A DNA stretch of 64,000 nucleotides from Bradyrhizobium sp. SZCCT0153 (GTDB lineage Bacteria > Pseudomonadota > Alphaproteobacteria > Rhizobiales > Xanthobacteraceae), in the NCBI RefSeq assembly GCF_018129995.1, contig NZ_JAFCKS010000004.1, positions 434,001 through 498,000 of the forward strand, written 5' to 3'. Numbering within the stretch: the stretch's first letter is position 1; each line of letters begins with the position of its first letter. Below, in pieces: positions 41,966 through 51,047 of the stretch. The notes beneath the pieces were generated by a model, which did no database searches, had not been told where the DNA came from, and worked only from the letters and a program-made list of their open reading frames with translations. Made by a program: the position numbers and the translations under genes.

Positions 41966-43207
41966 CTAGTTGCTGAGCTTGATGAAGCTCGGGAACTTGA
42001 TATCGACCTTGGCGATGTCCTTGGGCCAGACCGCGCTCTGCTTGCCGTCCTGCCATTGCAGCATCAGCCCGGTGATCAGGCCCTTGCCGTACTTGATCGA
42101 GTGGGTGAACGGATCATCCTTGCCATAGAACTGGACGCGGCCGATCGTGCCTTCCCAGTCGGTCGTCTCCAGCGCAGCGACCAGCTTGTCGGCGTCGGTC
42201 GAGCCCGCGCGTTTCACCGCATCGGCGATGTAATAGACCTCGTCATAGGCGGTGTAGCCGGCATAGGACGGATAGTTGCCGAACTTCTTCTTGAAGTTCT
42301 CCGCGAACGGCACCGACTTCGGCGTCACTGCCACGCCGGGGCCGGAGACGCCCTGGTAGAGCACGCCTTCGGCGGCCTGGTTGGTGTCCTTGCCGAAGGT
42401 CTCGTTGGTGGCCTGCGAGGAGATGCCGAACATCGGGATCGGCACCTGCTGGTTCTTCCACTGCACCGTCGGCTGCACGCCGACGTGGGAGATTCCGGTG
42501 ATGATCACGTCGGGCTTGGCGCCCTCGATCTTGTTGAAGATCGGCGTGAAGTCGGTGGTGTCGGGCGAGAAGCGGATGTGGTCGAGCACCTTCAGCCCGA
42601 TCTTGGGCAGGCATTCCTCGTAGCCGACGTCGAGCGGCTTGGTCCAGGCGGCGTCCTCGCTCATGATGACCGCAGTCTTCATGTGCATCTTGTCGACGAG
42701 CAGGTCCTTGGCGCCGTCGCAGACCGACAGCGCCAGCGCCGCGGAGGTCAAATAGCCGTGGAAGGTGTATTTGTTCTTCTCGTAGTCGGCATGCACGCTC
42801 TTGCTGATCTCGTTGGAAGCGGCGCCGGGCGTAACGAAGGGCGTCTTCAGCCGCGAGGCCCAGGGCTCAAGCGCGAGCACGACCTCGCTGATGTAGCTGG
42901 CGATCACGACGTTGACCTTGTCCTCGTTCACCGCGCGCTGGAACGCACGCACTGAATCTGCCGAGGAGGAATGATTGTCGTAGCCGACGATTTCGATCTT
43001 GCGGCCATCGACGCCGCCCTTGGCGTTGATCTCGTCGGCGGCGAGTTGCGCCGCCTGGGGAATCGACGCGCCGGCGATTGCCTGCGCTTCCGCGATCACG
43101 CCGATCCTGATCGGATCGGCCGCAAGTGCCGCGCCTGACGTCATCAACACACCGGCTGCGGCGGTACCGAGTGCCATTCGCAACGCAACAGAGAGTCGTT
43201 TCTTCAT
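41966..43207 (-). CDS. ABC substrate-binding protein, branched-chain amino acid type (receptor B)
   Basis: A 413-residue periplasmic receptor; ATG 43207 precedes a signal peptide ending near GAALAADP. It is paralogous to receptor A at 37294-38532 over its full length, with the same first strand IRIGVIAEAQAIAGASIPQ. As the first gene of the cluster it probably sets the main specificity. The two receptors bracket one set of LivH, LivM and fused ATPase genes. Confidence 0.9.
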   Translation of the reverse strand: MKKRLSVALRMALGTAAAGVLMTSGAALAADPIRIGVIAEAQAIAGASIPQAAQLAADEINAKGGVDGRKIEIVGYDNHSSSADSVRAFQRAVNEDKVNVVIASYISEVVLALEPWASRLKTPFVTPGAASNEISKSVHADYEKNKYTFHGYLTSAALALSVCDGAKDLLVDKMHMKTAVIMSEDAAWTKPLDVGYEECLPKIGLKVLDHIRFSPDTTDFTPIFNKIEGAKPDVIITGISHVGVQPTVQWKNQQVPIPMFGISSQATNETFGKDTNQAAEGVLYQGVSGPGVAVTPKSVPFAENFKKKFGNYPSYAGYTAYDEVYYIADAVKRAGSTDADKLVAALETTDWEGTIGRVQFYGKDDPFTHSIKYGKGLITGLMLQWQDGKQSAVWPKDIAKVDIKFPSFIKLSN

Positions 43208-43460
43208 CTTGTTCTCTCCCTTTGAACAGGCCTCTTGTGAGCCATTGTGTCGCAACTATACCGGCGAGGGCACTCTCGGCAAGTGAAACTGCGTTCAGGA
43301 TTGTGAGAGAGAACTAAAGTCTAGCGCTGCGCAAATTGCAGGCAAAAGAGCAGCGAAACACTGATCGTGCGCAGGCATGCAGATTCCGTCGGCGGGCATG
43401 CGTGAGTATCAAGGGCTGAGAGCAATCGTCGGTTGACGAGCCGCGATCTCGTCAAGCGCT

Positions 43461-44564
43461 TCAGCGTGCTTGCAGCAGGGATGGATCGAGCGGTGTCAGC
43501 CGGGCGGGATCGAATGGCGACAAGTCAATCTCGCGCGTTGCACCTTCAGCGATCAGTTCTGCCAGCGCTTGCCCGGTCGCCGGCGCATTGAGGATGCCCC
43601 AGACATTGTGCCCGGTCGCAACATAGAGGTTATCGCTCCGCGGCACCTTGCCGATCAAGGGCAAGCCGTCCTGCGTCACCGGACGGAAACAGGCCTGCTG
43701 CGCGATGATCCTTTCGGGACGGAACAGCGGCGATAGCCGCCCGGACATGGTCTGCAGCCGCGCGATCGCATCGCGATCGGGCGTCACGGCGGCGGGATCG
43801 AGCGGCAGCGGCGCGATGTCGGAAAGAGCCGTGATGTGCGTGCTGCCGTCCGCGCGTGGGAAGACCTCGATCGACACTGCGCTGCCGTCTTCCTCCCTCT
43901 CCAGGAATAACGCTTCGGCCGGTGCGTCGCCGTCGGTGTCGTAGACGATGCTCGGGCTGCGCTGGCCGTAGACGGGAGGCAGGCTCATCCATTGCGCCGC
44001 GAGCAGCGACCACGGTCCCATCGCGATCACGACGGCATCCGCCTCGATCAGATCACCATCGATCTCGACGCCCCCGGCTGTCATTCCGTCAGTGCCGCGC
44101 GTGATGCCGGTGACACAGCCATGATGCAGCTTCGCGCCTTGCGCCCGCGCTGCGTTCATCACGGCCGACGTGAACTTGCGGGGATGAACGATCGCAGTCG
44201 TCTCCGCCGTGCCGATGCACTGTGCAATGACGACGCCGTCGCTGAGCCAGCCAAGCGCGGACGGTGCATCCCGGCGCGCGTCGCCGTCGGACGCAACGAA
44301 ACCGCTATAGGCGGTCATCGGCCGGTAGCCCCAATCGCCCGAGATTTCCTCCGGCAGTTGTGCGTGAAGCGCAAAGCTGCGCCGGGCCAACGCATCGAGC
44401 GGCGTGCCGGTGCACCAGTCCCGTGCCAGGAAGCCGCCGGCCTTGCCCGACGCGGCGGCCGCGACCTCGGTCCGTTCCACGACGGTCACGTCGATGCCGC
44501 GGCGGCGCAGGAAATAAGCCGTGCAGGCCCCGATCACGCCGCCGCCGCAGATCACAACGCGCAT
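43461..44564 (-). CDS. FAD-dependent oxidoreductase, D-amino acid oxidase/dehydrogenase type
   Basis: A 367-residue DAO-family flavoprotein. The FAD motif ICGGGVIGACTAYFLRRRGIDVTVVE begins at residue 4, and the C-terminal GLPLIGKVPRSDNLYVATGHNVWGILNAPATG is typical of DadA/glycine-oxidase relatives. It likely oxidises a D-amino acid or N-methyl amine. The D-Ala-D-Ala ligase gene is 59 bases upstream on the same strand, so a shared operon is plausible. Substrate not determined. Confidence 0.8.
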   Translation of the reverse strand: MRVVICGGGVIGACTAYFLRRRGIDVTVVERTEVAAAASGKAGGFLARDWCTGTPLDALARRSFALHAQLPEEISGDWGYRPMTAYSGFVASDGDARRDAPSALGWLSDGVVIAQCIGTAETTAIVHPRKFTSAVMNAARAQGAKLHHGCVTGITRGTDGMTAGGVEIDGDLIEADAVVIAMGPWSLLAAQWMSLPPVYGQRSPSIVYDTDGDAPAEALFLEREEDGSAVSIEVFPRADGSTHITALSDIAPLPLDPAAVTPDRDAIARLQTMSGRLSPLFRPERIIAQQACFRPVTQDGLPLIGKVPRSDNLYVATGHNVWGILNAPATGQALAELIAEGATREIDLSPFDPARLTPLDPSLLQAR

Positions 44565-44623
44565 GATTTCTTTCCTGACTCAGGTCGCTCCCGGGAGCCC
44601 GTTTCGACTCCATCGGAAACAAC

Positions 44624-45745
44624 CTAGCTCGCGTAACCCCGTTCCAGCGATTGACGCTGCCGGTGCCGGTCCAGCGCCAGATCGACGAGCCGCGTCAGCA
44701 GCTCGCCATACGGTACGCCCGAGGCTTCCATCATCTTCGGATACATGCTGATCGACGTGAAGCCGGGCAGGGTGTTGATCTCATTGAAATAGAACTCGCC
44801 GGTTTGCCGGTCGAGGAAGAAGTCGACGCGTGCGAAGCCGCCGCATTCGAGCGCGGCGAACACTTCTGTGGCCAGTGAGCGCACGCGCTCCATCTGCGCG
44901 GCGTCGAGCCGGGCCGGAAGGTCAACCCGAGCGCCATCGGGATCGAGATATTTTGCCTCGTACGAATAGAACTCGTGATGGGCATTGGGGTTCAGCTCGC
45001 TGGCGACGCTCGCGAACAGCGTCTCGCCCTCGAGCACCGCGACCTCGATCTCGCGCGCGTCGATGCCCTGTTCGACCAGCACCTTGACGTCATAGCGAAA
45101 CGCATCGTCGAGCGCCGTTTCTAGCGCATCCTGCGTCTTGACCTTGTGGATGCCGACGCTGGAGCCCATGTTGCACGGCTTGACGAAGACCGGGAGATTC
45201 AGGCCCTCGACCGCCTTCGCAAGCGATGAGATGCGGTCCTGGACCAAGGCCTTGCGGGTGAGCACGCGATAGGGAGCGACCGGAATGCCGGCGAATTCAG
45301 CGAGCCGCTTGGCGACATCCTTGTCCATGCTGACGGCGGAGGCGAGAACGCCCGATCCCACATAGGCGACATCGGCCAATTCCAGCAGGCCTTGCACGGT
45401 GCCGTCCTCGCAGAGCGGCCCGTGGATGACCGGAAACACGACGTCGATCTCGATCGGGTTGGCAGCGCCTTGCGTGATCGGCATCAGGGCTCCGCGCTCA
45501 TCGGGGCCTCTGGCGAGCCGCATCTCCGGCGCATCGGGCAGAATCGGCAAAGCCGTCGCGTGCGACTGATCGAGCGTCTGAAGATCGTTCCATTGCCACC
45601 GGCCCGTCTTGTCGATGGAGACCGGGATCACCTCGAAGCGGGTGCGGTCGAGATGCCTGAATACGGAGGCGGCCGATTTCAGCGAGACCTCATGCTCACC
45701 GGACCTGCCGCCATAGAGAACAACGACGCGAATTTTGTCTGCCAT
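44624..45745 (-). CDS. ddlA: D-alanine--D-alanine ligase
   Basis: A 373-residue ATP-grasp ligase that joins two D-alanines for peptidoglycan. It shows GGRSGEHEVSLKSA (N-terminal substrate loop), VFPVIHGPLCEDGTVQGLLE, FVKPCNMGSSVGI (ATP lid), and RVDFFLDRQTGEFYFNEINTLPGFT (metal-binding end). The size and an insert after the N-terminal strand fit the DdlA form. It is not in a division-cell-wall cluster; it lies next to a D-amino-acid oxidoreductase. Confidence 0.92.
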   Translation of the reverse strand: MADKIRVVVLYGGRSGEHEVSLKSAASVFRHLDRTRFEVIPVSIDKTGRWQWNDLQTLDQSHATALPILPDAPEMRLARGPDERGALMPITQGAANPIEIDVVFPVIHGPLCEDGTVQGLLELADVAYVGSGVLASAVSMDKDVAKRLAEFAGIPVAPYRVLTRKALVQDRISSLAKAVEGLNLPVFVKPCNMGSSVGIHKVKTQDALETALDDAFRYDVKVLVEQGIDAREIEVAVLEGETLFASVASELNPNAHHEFYSYEAKYLDPDGARVDLPARLDAAQMERVRSLATEVFAALECGGFARVDFFLDRQTGEFYFNEINTLPGFTSISMYPKMMEASGVPYGELLTRLVDLALDRHRQRQSLERGYAS

Positions 45746-45821
45746 GGCTCAATTATCATGCGCTCGATCCGGAAGTCACCCTTTGTTGTCCGATTCGAGC
45801 ATCAACGCAGCGATGGAAACA

Positions 45822-45854
45822 ACACGGCGCCGGCGAGGCACACCGGCGCCGTGT
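45822..45854 (-). terminator. Terminator of the SMP-30 gene
   Basis: ACACGGCGCCGG (45822-45833) and CCGGCGCCGTGT (45843-45854) form a perfect 12-bp stem with a 9-base loop. On the minus strand TGTTTCC follows. It lies 22 bases past the stop of the gene at 45877-47100. Confidence 0.75.
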
Positions 45855-45876
45855 CGCAATTGAAGGCTTGTGCCGT

Positions 45877-47100
45877 TCAGCCCGGGCCTGCACCTTGCGT
45901 TGCCGTGTACACCGCGTAGAGCGACTGGCTCGCAGCCATGAACAGTCGGTTGCGCTTCGGGCCGCCGAAGCAGATGTTGCCGCACACTTCCGGCAGCCGG
46001 ATGCGGCCGAGTAGCTTGCCTTCGGGCGACCACACCGTCGCGCCGCTATAGCCGACGGCGCGGCCGGCATTGCTGGAGGCCCAGACGTTGCCGTTGACGT
46101 CGCAGCGCACGCCGTCCGGTCCGCACTTCACGCCATCGACAACGCACTCGCTGAATCGCTTGTGGTTGGTGAGCTTGTTGTCGCTGCCGACGTCGAACAC
46201 GAAGATCTCGCCTTTGCCACCGGGGCCGGTATCGCCCGGTCCCTTGCCGGTCGATACGACATAGAGCTTCTTGAAGTCCGGAGAGAAGCACAGCCCGTTC
46301 GGATCGGGCACCTGCTCCTCGGTGACGACGAGATCGATGCGGCCCGATGGGTCGATGCGATAGCAATTGGTCGGCAGCTCGCGCTTGCCCGGCACGAAGC
46401 CGGCCGGCTGTCCGATCCGCGGATTGAGCTTGCCGCCGGAATTGCTTGGGCCGCCCGCGGCGTCGGGCTCGCCTTCATAGAGCTGGCCGCCATAGGGCGG
46501 ATCGGTGAACCAGTAGCTGCCGTCTGGATGTGCAACGACATCGTTCGGCGAGTTCAGCCGCTTGCCCTGATAGGAGTCGGCGAGCACGGTCGCGGTGCCG
46601 TCATGCTCGTAACGTGTCACCCGCCGCGTCAGGTGTTCGCAGGAGAGCTGCCGGCCCTGGAAGTCGAACGAGTTGCCGTTGGAGTTGTTGGACGGCGAAC
46701 GGAATACGCTGACGCGGCCGTCGTCTTCGCTCCATCGCATTTGCCGGTTGTTGGGAATGTCGCTCCACAGCAGATAGCGGCCCTGCGCGCTCCAGGCCGG
46801 GCCTTCGGCCCACAGCACGCCGGTGTGCAGGCGCTTGATCGCCGTGTTGGGCTGCGCGAGATCGTTGAAGGACGGATCGACCGCGATGATGTCGGGGTCC
46901 CAGAAATAAGTGGTCGGCGCGCCGTGGGGGCCGAAGTCGCGCGGCGGGGTGGTGATCGTCGTCGGCGGTGCGGCAGGTCCGGTCTGGGCCAGCGCGGCGC
47001 CGGCACCGGCCATGGTGGCCGCGCCGAGCGCGAGTCCCCGGACGAGTGTTCGTCGTGAAAGCGCAGTCTCCTGGTCACGCTGAGCCTCTTGGCGTGTCAT
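45877..47100 (-). CDS. SMP-30/gluconolactonase-family protein, Tat-exported
   Basis: A 407-residue protein; ATG 47100 follows GGGAGGA, and codons further upstream are not coding. A Tat signal (SRRTLVRGLALGAATMAGAG) ends near AALAQT. The six-bladed propeller shows WAEGPAWSAQGRYLLWSDIP, RLNSPNDVVAHPDGSYWFTDPPYG, PDPNGLCFSPDFKKLYV and PDGVRCDVNGNVWAS, with the Glu, Asn and Asp metal ligands expected for lactonases. It would hydrolyse a sugar or other lactone in the periplasm. Substrate unknown. Confidence 0.88.
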   Translation of the reverse strand: MTRQEAQRDQETALSRRTLVRGLALGAATMAGAGAALAQTGPAAPPTTITTPPRDFGPHGAPTTYFWDPDIIAVDPSFNDLAQPNTAIKRLHTGVLWAEGPAWSAQGRYLLWSDIPNNRQMRWSEDDGRVSVFRSPSNNSNGNSFDFQGRQLSCEHLTRRVTRYEHDGTATVLADSYQGKRLNSPNDVVAHPDGSYWFTDPPYGGQLYEGEPDAAGGPSNSGGKLNPRIGQPAGFVPGKRELPTNCYRIDPSGRIDLVVTEEQVPDPNGLCFSPDFKKLYVVSTGKGPGDTGPGGKGEIFVFDVGSDNKLTNHKRFSECVVDGVKCGPDGVRCDVNGNVWASSNAGRAVGYSGATVWSPEGKLLGRIRLPEVCGNICFGGPKRNRLFMAASQSLYAVYTATQGAGPG

Positions 47101-47337
47101 CGCGTCCTCCCGGTCTTGTTCGCTGGCCGGTTGATCCGGCCGAGCAAGGGGAAGGTTAGTCCGGTCTGGTGACGGTTGCGAGGGGTAGGCTCGCATCCTC
47201 TGCGCGATATCGCGCCGCAAGCGGGTTGGAATATCGAACAAGAAAACGACAAATTCGTCTCGGCGCGGGCGGGTCGCAGAAACCGGTTCCGGGCGTCGCC
47301 AGGCTGTGGAGCATGTCAAGCCTTGACCTCCTGCGCG

Positions 47338-47646
47338 ATGCTGGCAGAACGTCATTCGGGGCGCAGGTCGGAGTTCACTGTGGCAGTCGCTGTCGTCGTA
47401 CTGGTTATGCTGCTGGCGATCGCTTTTTCGGCCGGCTATTTCACCCGCGACTATGTCTCCCGGAAACGGCGGGCGGCGGCGCGTCGCTGGCGCGGGTACA
47501 CCGAGCCGGATTGGCTCCGCGCCAATGCGCCGGCCAACACCAACGAGGTCGCGAACCCCGACGAGGCGATACCTGTCGCCACCGGCGAACTCGGTCAGAT
47601 GCTGGACCGCTGGGAGAGCAGGGCGCGCTCCCGCCGCGCGGGATAG
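47338..47646 (+). CDS. Single-pass membrane protein, 102 residues
   Basis: ATG 47338 gives a short polar start, one membrane helix (VAVAVVVLVMLLAIAFSAGYF) and a basic, then acidic, cytoplasmic tail (RKRRAAARRWRGYTEPDWLR, then ELGQMLDRWESRAR). The frame is open from 47176 but the earlier codons look non-coding. No known domain. Confidence 0.5.
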   Translation: MLAERHSGRRSEFTVAVAVVVLVMLLAIAFSAGYFTRDYVSRKRRAAARRWRGYTEPDWLRANAPANTNEVANPDEAIPVATGELGQMLDRWESRARSRRAG

Positions 47647-47807
47647 CCGGCGAACCGCCCATCCCTCGGAAATCAGGTCAGCTGTTCTGACCATCTTTTG
47701 GCGTTGCAGGGGCCGCCAATTCTCGTCTAGAAACATTGCATCGAGCCTCCCGGCAACCAACCGTCAACGGTTTTGACCGAGGATTGAGGGCTCAAAAGGG
47801 TCTGGCA

Positions 47808-47927
47808 ATGCTGATTCGCGGCCAAATTGATGGGATTTCGGGGGAGGTGGCTCTGGCCGCCGCCACGATCCCGGCCGCGCTGCTGCCCACCCTCCTGATT
47901 GGCGGGCTTCTTCTTAGCTGCCCCTGA
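47808..47927 (+). CDS. Leucine-rich leader peptide of leuA
   Basis: A 39-codon frame; ATG 47808 follows AAGGG. It contains nine leucines, seven of them within residues 25-36 (ALLPTLLIGGLLL), and ends 108 bases before leuA. The next 70 bases hold mutually exclusive hairpins. This matches leader peptides whose translation senses charged tRNA-Leu. It is not expected to have a function as a protein. Confidence 0.7.
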   Translation: MLIRGQIDGISGEVALAAATIPAALLPTLLIGGLLLSCP

Positions 47928-47998
47928 GGGCCGGCTGGGCGCCATGCGCCTGGGCGCTCAGGGGTTGGTCGAGATCACCGGACACCTCAAGCGCCCAG
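47921..47998 (+). promoter_or_regulatory. Putative leucine attenuator
   Basis: Hairpin A pairs CCCCTGAG (47921-47928, overlapping the leader stop codon) with CTCAGGGG (47957-47964) and contains an inner GGCGC-cat-GCGCC stem (47938-47950). Hairpin B pairs CTGGGCGCT (47950-47958) with AGCGCCCAG (47990-47998). A and B share bases, so only one can form. Neither is followed by a clear T-run, so which state blocks leuA, and whether at transcription or translation, is open. Confidence 0.55.
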
Positions 47999-48035
47999 AA
48001 CACTGACGGCGCAAAAGCTCAAAAGGAATTTTTCA

Positions 48036-49604
48036 ATGGCCTCCGTGAACAAGTCCGACAAGGACCGCGTCATCATTTTCGACACCACGCTGCGCGACGG
48101 CGAGCAGTGCCCCGGCGCCACCATGACCTTCGAGGAGAAGCTCGAGGTCGCCGAGATGCTGGATGATATGGGTGTCGACGTCATCGAGGCCGGCTTCCCC
48201 ATCACCTCGGAAGGCGACTTCCAGGCGGTCAGCGAGATCGCCCGCCGCTCCAAGAACGCCGTCATCGCCGGCCTGTCGCGCGCCCATCCCGCCGACATCG
48301 ATCGCTGCGCCGAGGCGGTGAAATTTGCAAAGCGCGGCCGCGTCCACACCGTGATCGCGACCTCGCCGCTGCATATGCGGGTGAAGCTGAACAAGACCCC
48401 CGAGCAGGTGCTCGAGACCTCGGTCGCCATGGTTGCGCGCGCCCGCAACCAGATCGACGACGTCGAATGGTCGGCCGAGGACGGCACCCGCAGCGAGATG
48501 GATTATCTGTGCCGCATCGTGGAAGCCGTCATCAAGGCCGGTGCGACCACGGTGAACATCCCCGACACCGTCGGCTACACCACGCCCGACGAATACACCC
48601 ACTTCATGAAGACGCTGATCGAGCGCGTGCCGAACTCGGACAAGGCGGTGTTCTCCGTGCACTGCCATAACGATCTCGGCATGGCGGTGGCGAACTCGCT
48701 GGCCGGCGTCATCGGCGGCGCGCGCCAGGTCGAGTGCACCATCAACGGCATCGGCGAGCGTGCCGGCAACGCCGCGCTGGAAGAGATCGTGATGGCGATC
48801 AACGTCCGCAACGACAAATTCCCGTTCTGGAATAAGATCGACACCACGCAGCTCACCCGCGCCTCGAAGGTGGTGTCGGCGGCGACCTCGTTCCCGGTGC
48901 AGTACAACAAGGCGATCGTCGGCCGGAACGCCTTCGCCCACGAGAGCGGCATCCATCAGGACGGCGTACTGAAGGACGCCTCGACCTACGAGATCATGCG
49001 GCCCGAGATGGTCGGCCTGAAGCAGTCTTCGCTGGTGCTGGGCAAGCATTCCGGCCGCCATGCCTTCGTGCACAAGCTGGAGGAGATGGGCTACAAGCTC
49101 GGCCCGAACCAGCTGGAAGATGCGTTCACGCGGATGAAGGCGCTCGCCGACCGCAAGAAGGACATCTATGACGAGGACATCGAGGCGCTGGTCGACGAGG
49201 AGATGGCGGCCTCGCACGACCGCATCAAGCTGACCTCGCTGACCGTGATCGCCGGCACCCATGGTCCGCAGCGCGCGACCATGAAGCTCGACGTCGACGG
49301 CCAGATCAAGATCGAGGAGGCCGAAGGCAACGGTCCGGTCGACGCCGTGTTCAACTGCATCAAGGCGCTGGTGCCGCACGAGGCCAAGCTCGACCTGTAC
49401 CAGGTCCACGCCGTGACCCAGGGCACCGACGCGCAGGCCGAGGTTTCGGTGCGGCTGTCGCATGAGGGACGCGCGATGACCGCGCGCGCGGCGGATCCGG
49501 ATACGCTGGTGGCGTCGGCCAAGGCCTATCTCGGCGCGCTCAACAAGATCGTCATGAAGCGTCAGCGCGACACGGTCACGACGGCGACGGCGGCGGCAAG
49601 CTGA
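48036..49604 (+). CDS. leuA: 2-isopropylmalate synthase
   Basis: A 522-residue enzyme that condenses acetyl-CoA with 2-oxoisovalerate, the first step of leucine synthesis. The catalytic barrel shows FDTTLRDGEQCPGATM (near residue 14) and VHCHNDLGMAVANS (metal ligands), with the GxHxSG-like segment LVLGKHSGRHAF. A C-terminal regulatory domain of about 130 residues, which binds leucine for feedback inhibition, completes a normal length. Preceded by a leader-attenuator region and followed by a terminator. Confidence 0.95.
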   Translation: MASVNKSDKDRVIIFDTTLRDGEQCPGATMTFEEKLEVAEMLDDMGVDVIEAGFPITSEGDFQAVSEIARRSKNAVIAGLSRAHPADIDRCAEAVKFAKRGRVHTVIATSPLHMRVKLNKTPEQVLETSVAMVARARNQIDDVEWSAEDGTRSEMDYLCRIVEAVIKAGATTVNIPDTVGYTTPDEYTHFMKTLIERVPNSDKAVFSVHCHNDLGMAVANSLAGVIGGARQVECTINGIGERAGNAALEEIVMAINVRNDKFPFWNKIDTTQLTRASKVVSAATSFPVQYNKAIVGRNAFAHESGIHQDGVLKDASTYEIMRPEMVGLKQSSLVLGKHSGRHAFVHKLEEMGYKLGPNQLEDAFTRMKALADRKKDIYDEDIEALVDEEMAASHDRIKLTSLTVIAGTHGPQRATMKLDVDGQIKIEEAEGNGPVDAVFNCIKALVPHEAKLDLYQVHAVTQGTDAQAEVSVRLSHEGRAMTARAADPDTLVASAKAYLGALNKIVMKRQRDTVTTATAAAS

Positions 49605-49628
49605 GCTGCACTCACGGCCAATCGGCAG

Positions 49629-49657
49629 AAACGCGGCGCGCTCGGCGCCGCGTTTTT
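49629..49657 (+). terminator. Rho-independent terminator of leuA
   Basis: AAACGCGGCGC (49629-49639) pairs with GCGCCGCGTTT (49645-49655) around loop GCTCG, with the T-run reaching 49657. Confidence 0.92.
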
Positions 49658-49850
49658 CGTTCATCGTCCTGCGTGGTGCTTCCGCGGATATCCCCGCGGC
49701 CCTGCATTTTTGCAAGGAGACCCCCTGCTAACAGGCAATGGTGCCGATACCGGCTTCCCTATAAAGCTGCCTTCAAGTCTTTGACTTAAAATCTTGAAAT
49801 CAAGCTTTGGGGCCGGCGTGCCGCGCCTCACAAGAAATGCGGGAGGAAGC

Positions 49851-50852
49851 ATGAGGAAACTCATTTTGGCTGCGGCGTCGATTGCGGCCCTGGCGCTGAC
49901 CGGGCCGGCACTGGCTCAATCGCCGATCATCATCAAGTTCAGCCACGTGGTCGCCGCCGACACGCCGAAGGGCAAGGCGTCGCAGAAATTCAAGGAGCTC
50001 GCCGAGAAGTACACCGGCGGCAAGGTCAAGGTCGAGGTCTACCCGAACTCGACGCTCTACAAGGACAAGGAAGAGCTCGAGGCGCTTCAGCTTGGCAGCG
50101 TGCAGATGCTGGCGCCGTCCAACTCGAAATTCGGCCCGCTCGGCATCCGCGAGTTCGAGGTGTTCGATCTGCCCTACATCCTTCCCGACCTGAAGACGCT
50201 GCGGAAGGTGACGGAAGGCCCGCTCGGCCTCCGCCTGCTCAAGCTCCTGGACTCCAAGGGCATCACCGGCCTTGCCTATTGGGACAACGGCTTCAAGCAG
50301 ATGAGCGCCAACAAGAAGCTGATCGCGCCGGCCGATTATCAGGGCGTCAAATTCCGCATCCAGTCCTCGCGCGTCCTGCAGGCCCAGTTCAAGGCGCTCG
50401 CCTCGCTGCCGCAGGTGATGGCGTTCTCGGAAGTCTACCAGGCGCTCCAGACCGGCGTGGTCGACGGCCAGGAGAACACCTGGTCGAACATCTATACCCA
50501 GAAGATGCACGAGGTGCAGAAGTACATCACCGAGACCAACCACGGCTACATCGGCTACGTCGTGATCGTGAACAAGAAGTTCTGGGACGATCTTCCGGCC
50601 GACATCCGCGAGCAGCTCACGAAGGCGATGAAGGAAGCCACCGACTTCAACAACACGCAGTCGCAGAAGGAGAACGACGACGCGCTCGCCGAGATCAAGA
50701 AGAGCGGCAAGAGCGAGATCATCAAGCTCACACCGGCGCAGGACGAGGCGATGCGCAAGGCGATGGAGCCGGTCTACAAGGACGCAGCCAGCCGCGTGGG
50801 CCAGCCGCTGATCGACGAATTCCTGAAGGAATCGAAAAGCACGACGAACTGA
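49851..50852 (+). CDS. TRAP transporter substrate-binding protein, DctP family
   Basis: A 333-residue periplasmic receptor; ATG 49851 follows GGGAGGA. The signal peptide ends near PALAQSP. Family features include IIIKFSHVVAADTPKGKA, the conserved Arg in KFRIQSSRVL that binds a carboxylate, and QTGVVDGQENTWSNIY. It should bind a dicarboxylate or other organic acid. No membrane subunits (DctQ, DctM) are next to it: its own terminator follows, so they must be elsewhere. Confidence 0.92.
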   Translation: MRKLILAAASIAALALTGPALAQSPIIIKFSHVVAADTPKGKASQKFKELAEKYTGGKVKVEVYPNSTLYKDKEELEALQLGSVQMLAPSNSKFGPLGIREFEVFDLPYILPDLKTLRKVTEGPLGLRLLKLLDSKGITGLAYWDNGFKQMSANKKLIAPADYQGVKFRIQSSRVLQAQFKALASLPQVMAFSEVYQALQTGVVDGQENTWSNIYTQKMHEVQKYITETNHGYIGYVVIVNKKFWDDLPADIREQLTKAMKEATDFNNTQSQKENDDALAEIKKSGKSEIIKLTPAQDEAMRKAMEPVYKDAASRVGQPLIDEFLKESKSTTN

Positions 50853-50873
50853 GCCAGACGATGCATGAATGAG

Positions 50874-50907
50874 GGGCTTCCGTGCCGGGCGCGGAAGCCC
50901 TTTTTTT
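50874..50907 (+). terminator. Rho-independent terminator of the TRAP receptor gene
   Basis: GGGCTTCCG (50874-50882) pairs with CGGAAGCCC (50892-50900), followed by seven T. Confidence 0.95.
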
Positions 50908-51047
50908 GTTGCGAATGATTTCCGGTTGCGGCTGGAGGTAAAATCAGGCGTTACATCCTCGTAACAACGCCCTCCCTGTCCAAGTTGTAAGTTGCGCGTC
51001 AGCCTCGCGGGCCCCATCTTCAGGGCATCCTTCCAGAGGAGGTCCGG

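Noticed and set aside
48033..49715. 560-codon minus-strand frame opposite leuA
   Set aside because: leuA is unmistakable on the plus strand; the antisense frame has no ribosome site or recognised domain.
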